Positions 16,456-24,523 of a DNA stretch of 64,000 bases are shown piece by piece. Position numbers and translations under genes: made by a program. Every line of letters starts with the position of its first letter. Within the stretch, counting starts at the first letter, position 1. Below the pieces are notes generated by a model, which searched no databases, was not told the DNA's origin, and saw only the letters and a program-made list of their open reading frames with translations. The stretch comes from Fibrobacter sp. (GTDB lineage Bacteria; Fibrobacterota; Fibrobacteria; Fibrobacterales; Fibrobacteraceae): positions 24,645 through 88,644 of the forward strand of contig JAKSIC010000011.1 of assembly GCA_024399015.1 (NCBI GenBank), in the 5' to 3' direction.

Positions 16456-18435
16456 TTAAAGCTTATCCCATTCCATGGGAGACTGCCAGAAATCACGAGC
16501 GGTCATCATGTAGATGACAAGGCGTTTGCTCTGCATATCCTTCTTCATTTTCATCATGCGGCTGCGAACGCCAGGGCCGCCGCCCCAGCTGGTAGCCACC
16601 TGAACATCAAGACCAGTAGCGTAAGCGAGCAAGGAGCCCGGGCCACCGCTCTTCTGGTCCACAGATTCGAACACGCCTGTAAAGGAGTCGCCCATCAAGA
16701 GGATGGGAGCATTCTTGCCGCCCTTGTAGGTTTCGGTGCCCTTGTACACCTTCATCACGTTCAAGGTATCTGCGGGGTACTTGGCTTTTTCGGAATCCGG
16801 CAAATGTGCCACCAGGTCACCTTCGCGAAGAGTGTTGGTTTCCTGCAGGTTCAAGGATCCAGGCTGTGCGCCGGATTCTTCGTACCAGCTATATTGCGTA
16901 ACGCGACTAGCCAGAAGTTCCATGGCGGCAAGTTCGCCAGGCAGAGCCCAGTGGGTATCGTAACGCTGGAAGCTATAATGAGGCGGTTCATCGCCGGCCT
17001 TGGCGGCCATCAATGCGGGGTAAATATCCAGCACATCGATTCCTGCTTCAAGAAGCTCCTGGGTAAAGGCGCGTCCTTCAGGATTGACGCACTGGTCTGC
17101 CGCAGTACCCGGGACAATCTTTTCACCGTAGATTTCTTCCTTCACGGGGACAGGCACTACCAAAAGCTGAATGCCAAGGGAATCCAGATACTGCTTCAAT
17201 TCTACCATACGGGGCAGCGGGTTATGGAGGCTGTCCTGTGCGCTGATTTTATCAGAAAGCAAGTAATTGGCATTGCGACGGAACCATAGGAAACCTCCTT
17301 CCACCTTATTGCCATTGGCATCTACTTCAGCCCAAGCATTCTGTTCCTTGGGAAGCTTCGCCATTTGTTTGGCGAGGGACTTGCGGAATGCAGCCGTAGC
17401 TTCGTTCGCAGGGCAAGAGCCCTTCACTGAATTCAGGGTTTCCAAACGGAACGTAGAAGTGGTATCCAAATGACGATCCACAGGAATCACTTCGCCGGAA
17501 TTTGCCAAGGAGTCTGCAACATGCTTAGCACGGATAGCTTCCTCGCTCATACGGAATGCAGGAACTTCAAAACCGATCCACATGGGAGTACCCATGGGGT
17601 TTCCGCGCATCACGGCAAAAGGCTTACCGTTTTCCCAAGGAGCGCCAGCAGTGTGAGGTTCCAAGTCCGTATTCAAAGTCGGGTACCAGTAGGAAGAAAG
17701 TGTGCGAGCCCAGTTCATGGCGTCGTCAGCATTCATTTCCCCAGTCAGGTAGTAATTGAAAATTTCAGCTGTTTCACCGTAGGACTTATAGTTCAAGCGA
17801 CCATAGAAAGGTGCGCGACCAGTCCATGCTGCAGGAGTAACTTCAACCCACCACTCCACGGAACCATCGCTCATGGGAACGCCCCACATACGGGTTACAT
17901 TTTGGAAGGCGCGAAAAACTTCCGGTTCATCCCATTTTACTGCTTCCACGGAATTCAGCACAATGTTCAAGGAGTCGTTGCCCAACTGAGCGTACATCAA
18001 CTTGGCAAAGGGCTCCCAGGAAATGGGAGCACGGCCTTCAACAATCGCAGGGCGGTTTGCAGAAAGGGAATCCAGCATAGGGAACGGATAATCAGCAAGG
18101 GACGATCCCGCCATCTTGCCTGTATAATTTTCCGGTTTTTCTTCCTTACCCGCCAAGCGGATGGGATTATTGAAATAGGCGGCAAAATCCAACGCAGCAA
18201 GAGTCGGCTTTTCGACAATGCGAATCTGCTTGTTGTCGGCAACAGTGACCGTTTCAAAATCGGTTTTCGCATCTACGGGAGCCAAACGAGTGGCAAGTGC
18301 CGGAGACTCAACCTTGGAATCCGTGGAAACATTCGGTGTACCGCCGGAAGCACATGCGGAAAGTCCAAAAGATACAGAACCGATAAGGGCTACCAAACTA
18401 GTGGCGAAAATCTTGCTGCGAGAATTCTTGCTCAT
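16456..18435 (-). CDS. AlgJ/AlgX-like SGNH-domain lipoprotein, first gene of operon
   Basis: A 659-residue lipoprotein (LSAC lipobox). The C-terminal part matches the AlgX/AlgJ SGNH-like fold of periplasmic polysaccharide O-acetyltransferases: LWFRRNANYLLSDK, VELKQYLDSLGIQLLVVPVP, DTHWALPGE with the Asp493/His495 pair, and LLMGDSFTGVFE with Ser584 as predicted nucleophile. Its ~300-residue N-terminal half is not recognised. It heads the six-gene minus-strand operon and lies divergent to the dus gene 36 bp away. Acyl transfer to, or removal from, a surface glycan is a reasonable inference; substrate and donor are unknown. Confidence 0.82.
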   Translation of the reverse strand: MSKNSRSKIFATSLVALIGSVSFGLSACASGGTPNVSTDSKVESPALATRLAPVDAKTDFETVTVADNKQIRIVEKPTLAALDFAAYFNNPIRLAGKEEKPENYTGKMAGSSLADYPFPMLDSLSANRPAIVEGRAPISWEPFAKLMYAQLGNDSLNIVLNSVEAVKWDEPEVFRAFQNVTRMWGVPMSDGSVEWWVEVTPAAWTGRAPFYGRLNYKSYGETAEIFNYYLTGEMNADDAMNWARTLSSYWYPTLNTDLEPHTAGAPWENGKPFAVMRGNPMGTPMWIGFEVPAFRMSEEAIRAKHVADSLANSGEVIPVDRHLDTTSTFRLETLNSVKGSCPANEATAAFRKSLAKQMAKLPKEQNAWAEVDANGNKVEGGFLWFRRNANYLLSDKISAQDSLHNPLPRMVELKQYLDSLGIQLLVVPVPVKEEIYGEKIVPGTAADQCVNPEGRAFTQELLEAGIDVLDIYPALMAAKAGDEPPHYSFQRYDTHWALPGELAAMELLASRVTQYSWYEESGAQPGSLNLQETNTLREGDLVAHLPDSEKAKYPADTLNVMKVYKGTETYKGGKNAPILLMGDSFTGVFESVDQKSGGPGSLLAYATGLDVQVATSWGGGPGVRSRMMKMKKDMQSKRLVIYMMTARDFWQSPMEWDKL

Positions 18436-18471
18436 AAATTTTAAAATAGCATTTTGTATACTTGATGATGT

Positions 18472-19413
18472 ATGTTGCCCATCTATCTAGCCCCCCTCCA
18501 AGGTTATACCGACGTCATTTACCGACAAAATCACGCCAAATACGTGGGCGGAATAAAAAAATATTATTCCCCCTTTGTCCGCGTGGAAAAAGGTGAGGCA
18601 AAGGATCGTGATTTATGGGATGTAAAACCCGAGAACAATCTGGGTTATGAATTCGTTCCTCAAATAATTTTCAATGGAATCGAAGAATTCAATATTCTTG
18701 TAGATGCTTTGGAAAAACAGGGCCACAAGGAAATTGATTTGAACATGGGCTGTCCCTATCCCATGCAAACTGGGCATGGGAGAGGTTCGGGCATCCTCCC
18801 CCACGCCGATATTGTTGAAGAAATTGCAAAACGTATCAATAGTTTGTCAGAAATTCGTTTTTCCGTGAAGATGAGACTGGGTTTGGAAAATCCAGAAGAA
18901 TCACAAAAAATATTACCGATTTTAAACGACACACACCTCACCCATATCACCATACACCCACGCCTGGGAAAACAGCAATACAAAGGCGCACTGGACGGAG
19001 AGGGCTTTCAAAAATTCTATGAAGAATGTAAGCACCCCATTGTTTTCAATGGAGACGTTCTAAGCGCTAGACGAATCAAGGAACTTGAAACAAAGTATCC
19101 TAAACTCGCCGGAGTCATGATTGGTAGAGGAATCCTAACCATTCCCACCATGGCTGTAGAATACGAAAATGGTGAAACCTGGAATACAGCCCAGCGAAAC
19201 AAAGTTGTATGGCAATTGCACCAGGGAATTTATCAACAGTCCAAGGAAATTTTGCAGGATGGCAACCAAATGCTGAACCGGATGCGCTGTTTCTGGGAAT
19301 ACCAAACAGAAACCTTACCATCCAAGTTCCTAAAGCAAATCGCCAAGTGCAAAAGTTTCGCAAACTATGAAAGTTTAATTCCGGAACTTGTTTCCTTCTT
19401 CAAGGATTTCTAA
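18472..19413 (+). CDS. dus: tRNA-dihydrouridine synthase
   Basis: A flavin-dependent reductase of specific uridines in tRNA, 313 residues. The N-terminal LAPLQGYTDVIYRQ and the NMGCPYPM motif with catalytic Cys94 are typical, as are SVKMRLGLENP, ITIHPRLGKQQYKG, IVFNGDV and GVMIGRGIL. The subgroup was not resolved. The 36-bp gap to the divergent AlgJ-like gene leaves little space for two promoters. Confidence 0.92.
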   Translation: MLPIYLAPLQGYTDVIYRQNHAKYVGGIKKYYSPFVRVEKGEAKDRDLWDVKPENNLGYEFVPQIIFNGIEEFNILVDALEKQGHKEIDLNMGCPYPMQTGHGRGSGILPHADIVEEIAKRINSLSEIRFSVKMRLGLENPEESQKILPILNDTHLTHITIHPRLGKQQYKGALDGEGFQKFYEECKHPIVFNGDVLSARRIKELETKYPKLAGVMIGRGILTIPTMAVEYENGETWNTAQRNKVVWQLHQGIYQQSKEILQDGNQMLNRMRCFWEYQTETLPSKFLKQIAKCKSFANYESLIPELVSFFKDF

Positions 19414-19440
19414 ATTTACGGACAAAGATAAGGAGGCGCT

Positions 19441-19632
19441 ATGGCCGCTGAAGGTACACACAATAAATGGATTGCACTCGCCCTTTGCATTTTGCTGGGC
19501 TATCTTGGATTACATCGTTTTTACGAAGGCAAGATTTGGACAGGCATCCTCTGGCTTTGCACCGCAGGTCTTTGCGGAGTTGGCGTTGTGGTAGACGCTA
19601 TCCTCATCGTCATGAAACCGGAACATTACTAA
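19441..19632 (+). CDS. TM2-domain membrane protein
   Basis: A 63-residue protein made almost entirely of a TM2 domain: two hydrophobic helices separated by the conserved LGLHRFYEGKIWTGI turn, ending in a short VMKPEHY tail. Role unknown. A strong AAGGAGG lies just before the ATG. The stop TAA overlaps the A of the next gene's ATG (TAATG), so rdgB is translationally coupled to it. Confidence 0.9.
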   Translation: MAAEGTHNKWIALALCILLGYLGLHRFYEGKIWTGILWLCTAGLCGVGVVVDAILIVMKPEHY

Positions 19633-20261
19633 TGAAGCATCTTTTCGTTATCGCCACTGGCAGCGCAGGCAAGATTCGCGACTTCGCCCACATCCTGGGT
19701 ACAGACAACTACGAATTCAAGACCCTCAAGGACATCGGTTTCGATGGAGACATCGTTGAAGACGGCGATTCTTTCGCAGCAAACGCCATCATCAAGTCCA
19801 GCGTTACCGCCCATTGGCTTGCCGAACGCGGCATCGAAGCTACAGTCCTCGCCGACGACTCCGGTCTGGAAGTTTTCGCAATCAACAGCGAACCCGGCAT
19901 CTACAGCGCCCGCTATGCAGGTGGCCACGGCGACGATGACGCCAACAACAACAAGCTTCTTGCAAAGTTGGAAGGCATCGAAGACCGCGCCGCCCGCTAT
20001 TTCTGCGCCCTCTCCTACCAGAAAATCGTACCGGACGCAAACGGCAAGCTGATTGTCTCCGAACCGAAGATTTACGAAGGCGAATGCCGCGGTTCCATCA
20101 ATCACGCACCCGTAGGCGACATGGGCTTCGGTTACGACCCGCTGTTCGTTCCCAATGGCGAGACCCGCACTTTCGCCCAGATGGAACTGGAAGAAAAGAA
20201 GGTGATCAGCCATCGCGGAAATGCAATCCGCGCCCTGTACAAGGACTTGACCAGCCTTTAA
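19632..20261 (+). CDS. rdgB: dITP/XTP pyrophosphatase
   Basis: A HAM1-like nucleoside triphosphate pyrophosphatase that removes dITP, ITP and XTP from the nucleotide pool, 209 residues. Landmarks are ATGSAGKIRDF at the N-terminus, VLADDSGLEVFAI, PGIYSARYAG, GDMGFGYDPLFVP and KVISHRGNAIRAL. The start at 19632 (TAATG overlap) is chosen over a longer open frame that only shadows the TM2 gene. A strong terminator follows 55 bp later. Confidence 0.95.
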   Translation: MKHLFVIATGSAGKIRDFAHILGTDNYEFKTLKDIGFDGDIVEDGDSFAANAIIKSSVTAHWLAERGIEATVLADDSGLEVFAINSEPGIYSARYAGGHGDDDANNNKLLAKLEGIEDRAARYFCALSYQKIVPDANGKLIVSEPKIYEGECRGSINHAPVGDMGFGYDPLFVPNGETRTFAQMELEEKKVISHRGNAIRALYKDLTSL

Positions 20262-20316
20262 TTTCTGCGGAAAACATCCGCCCCGCACGACATTCACAGA
20301 AACTGCACGACGCGTT

Positions 20317-20348
20317 AAAAAAAAGTCCCGCCAAAAGCGGGACTTTTT
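20317..20348 (+). terminator. bidirectional intrinsic terminator between rdgB and the CNNM gene
   Basis: A perfect 12-bp stem (AAAAAGTCCCGC / GCGGGACTTTTT) around a CAAAA loop with flanking A and T tracts, located between convergent genes. It can end both transcripts. Confidence 0.92.
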
Positions 20349-20392
20349 CAAACGTCATCACCAGTTGTGGAACGCAGGAAACTTCGCGAAAC

Positions 20393-21727
20393 CTAGGTCA
20401 CCTTGAAGGTCTGGGTGCGGGGCGGGTTCTTCGGCTTCGCCTTACCGGGCTGAATCATAAGAACCTTTTCCATACGGGTGCCATCCATTTTGAGGACGCG
20501 GAAGGTGTAGCCCTTGATGACCACTTCTGCGCCAGGAGAAGGAATAATACCGAGGGTAGCCTGAATCAAGCCGGACAAAGTTTCCACGTGGGAATTTTCC
20601 GGAGCTTCCAGTTCCACGCCTAGTTCATATTCCAGGTCAGACAAAGTCATCAGCGGATCCAGAATGTAGCGGCCATCCTTAAGGCGCTGCACATCTTCGT
20701 CTTCATCCACGTCGTCTTCGTCGCGAATTTCACCAACGATTTCTTCCAGGATGTCTTCCAAGGTCACAAGGCCTGCGGTTCCACCATATTCGTCCACAAC
20801 GATTGCCAACTGGTTACCAGTCTTACGGAGGTCTGTGAGAAGATCGTCAATCTTCTTGTGGTACGGAACGAAAACCGGTGGCATCACAATTTTCATGATG
20901 TCAAAAGGTTCGTCACGATGTTCTGTGTACCATTCCAAAAAATCTCTGTTGGAAAGGATACCCACAATGTTGTCCACCGTTTCCTTGTAAACCGGCAAGC
21001 GGGAATGACGTTCCGTATTCAAAACCTTCACCAAGTCTTCCAGGGCGGTATCCACATCAATGGCGCACATGTCCACACGGGGCGTCATAATTTCGCGGAC
21101 CGGCGTTTCCACGAAATCAAAGATGTTCAGGATCATCTGGCGTTCTTCCTTTTCCAGACCTTCGCCATCTTCGCCGTTATCATCAGAAAGATCTGCCTGA
21201 ACAGCGTCGCGACGTTCTTCCGGAAGGAAGCTGAGCTTGGAATCGTAGCCCATGCCCTTCAATGTTTTCACAAACACCAAGTGGCAAATCTTCGCAGGAA
21301 TTGCAAAGGGCAGGCGGATCCAGCGGAACAGCGGAATCAACACCACTGCCAAGGTATCCGGCTTAAGGTTGCCCAGCAAGTTTGCGGAGAAAACCGTCAA
21401 GGTATAAATGACGATACATGCCACCACGATGTAGGCGGCAAAAGCCAGAGCCCAGTATTCCTGAACCCATGCCCAGGGAATCATTTCAAACAGATAAAAA
21501 CCGAGAACACCACTTCCCACGTTGCAGAAAATTCTGCCAATGGAAATGGTTTCATTAAAACCATCGATTTCTACGAGAGAAGCAACCTTTTCTTCTCGGC
21601 CTTCACGGTCCTTGGCGTCACGCTTTGAATAGATGGCGCTGAAGGATGCCTTGACCAGCGAAAAGCAAAAGGAAGTAAAGAGAAAGAGTACTAAGAAGGC
21701 TAACGCCCAACTTTCAGAGGATTCCAT
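20393..21727 (-). CDS. CNNM/HlyC-CorC family transporter-like protein with CBS pair
   Basis: A 444-residue inner-membrane protein. It has an N-terminal CNNM membrane domain (about four hydrophobic segments in residues 1-160), two CBS domains (PVREIMTPRVDMCAID...HSRLPVYKETVDNIVGIL, then VFVPYHKKIDDLLTDLR...AIVVDEYGGTAGLVTLEDI) and a C-terminal CorC/HlyC domain. Family members take part in Mg or Co export or homeostasis and in some bacteria were called haemolysins. The ATG overlaps the ybeY stop codon by one base, so it is the last gene of a coupled three-gene operon. Confidence 0.92.
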   Translation of the reverse strand: MESSESWALAFLVLFLFTSFCFSLVKASFSAIYSKRDAKDREGREEKVASLVEIDGFNETISIGRIFCNVGSGVLGFYLFEMIPWAWVQEYWALAFAAYIVVACIVIYTLTVFSANLLGNLKPDTLAVVLIPLFRWIRLPFAIPAKICHLVFVKTLKGMGYDSKLSFLPEERRDAVQADLSDDNGEDGEGLEKEERQMILNIFDFVETPVREIMTPRVDMCAIDVDTALEDLVKVLNTERHSRLPVYKETVDNIVGILSNRDFLEWYTEHRDEPFDIMKIVMPPVFVPYHKKIDDLLTDLRKTGNQLAIVVDEYGGTAGLVTLEDILEEIVGEIRDEDDVDEDEDVQRLKDGRYILDPLMTLSDLEYELGVELEAPENSHVETLSGLIQATLGIIPSPGAEVVIKGYTFRVLKMDGTRMEKVLMIQPGKAKPKNPPRTQTFKVT

Positions 21728-22230
21728 TAGTCTTTCTCCTTGTAGGGATCAAGACCCAGGAATTCGCATTCACGGGCACGCATCACCTTGCGATCTGCAG
21801 CCTTGATATGGTCATAACCGGAAAGGTGCAGCAGGCCATGAACAATGACGCGCTTCATTTCAGCGTAGAAAGTATTGCCGTATTCCGGAGCTTGGCGCTT
21901 CACCTGGTCGCGGGCGATGTAGATTTCGCCCAGCATTTCATCGGCACCAGGGATTTCTTCGTGCCATTCAAAGGAGAGAACGTCGGTCACCTTGTCCAGG
22001 CCACGATAGTTCTTGTTCATTTCACGAACAAACTCGTCGGAGCAGAGGACGATGTTCACATCCTTTTCCTTGTCTTCTTCAGCAAGGAGTTCGCGAGCCA
22101 TCTTTTCGAACTTGTCCTTATACGGGAAAGCCTCGATTTCCCCCTCGCAGAGGAATTCGATATTGTACTTGGGAGCGGCCTTCCTTACAGTTTTCTTGGA
22201 GGCCTTGTTTTTACTACTAGCAGGGTCCAT
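21727..22230 (-). CDS. ybeY: endoribonuclease YbeY
   Basis: A zinc-dependent RNase of 16S rRNA 3'-end maturation and ribosome quality control. The HGLLHLSGYDH motif (His131, His135, His141 from the chosen start) is the three-histidine metal site; VTDVLSFEW and LGEIYIA are also typical. It starts at 22230, where ATG overlaps the upstream stop (TAATG). A longer open frame would begin at 22245 within the upstream gene. The ~25-residue basic N-terminal extension (SKNKASKKTVRKAAPK) is unusual. Confidence 0.93.
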   Translation of the reverse strand: MDPASSKNKASKKTVRKAAPKYNIEFLCEGEIEAFPYKDKFEKMARELLAEEDKEKDVNIVLCSDEFVREMNKNYRGLDKVTDVLSFEWHEEIPGADEMLGEIYIARDQVKRQAPEYGNTFYAEMKRVIVHGLLHLSGYDHIKAADRKVMRARECEFLGLDPYKEKD

Positions 22231-22514
22231 TAAATATTGTACCACTTTTTGAGGACATCGATAATTGCTTCAGCCTGAGCCTTTCCAGTAATCTTGAACT
22301 TGCCCTGGGCCTTGAACATACCGTTCATCTTGCGATAACGACGGAGAGAAACCTTGGGTTCGCCGAAATCACCAGTCTTGGGATCCTTTTCCTGGTAGAG
22401 GAACATGACGGTAGGCCATGCACCCTTGGAGAGGATTTCCTTGTCCAGTTCCTTGATTACGTCTTCGCCAGATTCTTCATCGCTAAAAGCAACGGTCAAT
22501 TCTTCTACGTCCAT
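22230..22514 (-). CDS. conserved small protein of unknown function
   Basis: A 94-residue acidic-start protein (MDVEELTVAFSDEESGEDVI) with a basic middle (VSLRRYRKMNGMFKAQGKFKI) and an amphipathic C-terminal helix ending VLKKWYNI. Similar small proteins occur in other anaerobes, to my recollection, without assigned function. It is first in the operon with ybeY and the CNNM gene, coupled by a one-base overlap, which suggests a link with translation or membrane ion handling but does not prove it. Confidence 0.78.
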   Translation of the reverse strand: MDVEELTVAFSDEESGEDVIKELDKEILSKGAWPTVMFLYQEKDPKTGDFGEPKVSLRRYRKMNGMFKAQGKFKITGKAQAEAIIDVLKKWYNI

Positions 22515-22633
22515 AATACATCCATTTTTTCGGAAATGTTATCTTTTTCTTACTTAGACCGGTTACGCCCGTCCAAGTTATTCTAAATAATAAATATATT
22601 TTACATAGTTTGGTTTTTCCCAGATGAGGCAAT

Positions 22634-24523
22634 ATGTCCTTTTCGCGCTTTTTTAGACTTTTCAGCATTATTCTAGCCACTTTAGTAGCCTATTCTTTTG
22701 CTGCAAAAACGACTTATGGCAAGGTTCGCTCCCGAATTGGCGATGTCGGGCTACAAAAAACAAATACAAGTGAATGGGTCGAACCTCATGTAGGTACCAA
22801 GGTTCACGAAGGGGATTTGCTCCGAACCATGATGGAATCACAGGTCATTGTGGGCCTCCCCGACGGAAGTTCCATCTCCATCGAAGAAAACTCCATCGTT
22901 TCCATGTCCGAACTCATCTCCGAAGACGGAAAAAACATTTCAACCACAGATATTAAGAAAGGTAAAGTTCGTTTTGACGTTCAAAAGCAGGCCAACAAGG
23001 AAAGTTCCATCAAGTTCAAGACCGGCACCGCCGTGGCTGCCATCCGCGGCACCGAAGGTATCATCGGTCATTCCCGTAACGGAAAGTTGATCGCATCCCT
23101 CCGCACCGGCCAGCTGGAAATCTTCACCGGAAACAAGGCAACCACAATCAATGGAGGCCAAACTGCAGTTCCCAAGGGCGAAGAGCTTGTGGTTCTGGAC
23201 CTCGTCTCCTCTGGTACAACAGACTTTTTCGATGAATTGGACGAAATCCTTAGCGATTCCACCACTAACGTGGATTCTCTCGAAAAGGTGATTACTGAAA
23301 AAGATTCCCTCCTTACCCATATGAAGGACGAGTTGAAGGGTAAAGTAAAGTGCGACTTCGCACCCCTTCCGGACAAGGTTGCAGACACCCTGGTTGTGGT
23401 CAAGGGAAAATGCGCCGCAGCCGACACCGTAGAAATTGCCGGTGAAAAACAGGCTTCCAACGGCAACGAAATGGAATTCAAGCCTACCTGGGATGTTGGC
23501 GCTATTGGCGAAAAGAAGTTCGCCGTAACTTGCCAAATTGGAAAGCTTCGTATTCACTGCGGTCAGCTAAACACTTTCTACGTAGGAAAGGCAAAGGAAG
23601 AAGAAACTATTGATTCCACCCTCCGCGCTCCCCTCCTCACCGTCGCAACCCAGTCCCCCATTTCCGTAAGCAACCCGGCAGCATTCACCATTGAAGGTTC
23701 TTTCAATACCGGCGACCCGGCAGCAACTTTGTTCGTAAAGATGGGAGCATACACCTCCCCCAACCTTGTACCGCTGAGCGCAAACGGTTCGTTCACCCAT
23801 ACTGTCAACGTCTCCGAAAAGAAGGGCAACTGGAACGAAAAGAGCGTTTCCGTGGAATATAATTCCAGCAAGCTTGGATCAAAGACAATCACCCTGGATC
23901 TTGACGTAGACAAGACCAGCAAGTTGGTCAACACAGAAAAGCCGTTCATTGCTGTAAATTCAGCCGACTCCCTGAAGTGCTACGCAAAGTTGACCTTGAA
24001 TAACAGCAAGGGTGACGATGTGATATATAAGTCTATCATTGATGACGAGACCACCATTGAAAGCTCACACTACAAGAGCAACGCTTCCATTAGGCAGGAA
24101 TTGACTAGCGGCGTTCACAGGTACGCCTTCACTGCCGAAGACCAAGCCGGAAATATCCATCAGGTAACAAAGACTTTGGGATGCTTCCCTCCGAGAAAGC
24201 ACACCCTTGAAATCACCGGAGGAAACACCTACGAACGAATCCGTTCGCCCAAGCCTCCTCAGGGATACCAAAGCAATTCCATCTATAGAAACCTGACGTT
24301 CAAGATTACAAACATTCCGAATAACGATCCCCGTTATATCAAGATGATTACCATTTCCCAAAAGGGAAAGAGCAATGTCATTTTGCGTCCAACAGACTTC
24401 CAGTCGAACATTTTCGACCATCAGGTGGAATTGCCTCACGGCGCAAAGACGGATATCACAATCAAGGTGATCATGAAGAACGGATCCATTCTGTCTGCAA
24501 CAAAGACTTACGAGGTTAGATAA
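22634..24523 (+). CDS. FecR-domain exported protein
   Basis: A 629-residue protein with a signal peptide (RLFSIILATLVAYSFAA) followed by a FecR domain (residues ~25-190: GDVGLQKTNTSEWVEPHVGT, VHEGDLLRTMMESQVIV, DGSSISIEENS, TAVAAIRGTEGIIG). Then come a coiled-coil-like stretch (FDELDEILSDSTTNVDSLEK) and several Ig-like beta-sandwich segments. FecR-type domains sit in the periplasm or at the wall in signalling or surface assemblies; no sigma factor or TonB receptor is nearby, so this is not a classical Fec regulator. GAGG lies before the ATG. Its stop overlaps the next start (TAATG). Confidence 0.85.
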   Translation: MSFSRFFRLFSIILATLVAYSFAAKTTYGKVRSRIGDVGLQKTNTSEWVEPHVGTKVHEGDLLRTMMESQVIVGLPDGSSISIEENSIVSMSELISEDGKNISTTDIKKGKVRFDVQKQANKESSIKFKTGTAVAAIRGTEGIIGHSRNGKLIASLRTGQLEIFTGNKATTINGGQTAVPKGEELVVLDLVSSGTTDFFDELDEILSDSTTNVDSLEKVITEKDSLLTHMKDELKGKVKCDFAPLPDKVADTLVVVKGKCAAADTVEIAGEKQASNGNEMEFKPTWDVGAIGEKKFAVTCQIGKLRIHCGQLNTFYVGKAKEEETIDSTLRAPLLTVATQSPISVSNPAAFTIEGSFNTGDPAATLFVKMGAYTSPNLVPLSANGSFTHTVNVSEKKGNWNEKSVSVEYNSSKLGSKTITLDLDVDKTSKLVNTEKPFIAVNSADSLKCYAKLTLNNSKGDDVIYKSIIDDETTIESSHYKSNASIRQELTSGVHRYAFTAEDQAGNIHQVTKTLGCFPPRKHTLEITGGNTYERIRSPKPPQGYQSNSIYRNLTFKITNIPNNDPRYIKMITISQKGKSNVILRPTDFQSNIFDHQVELPHGAKTDITIKVIMKNGSILSATKTYEVR

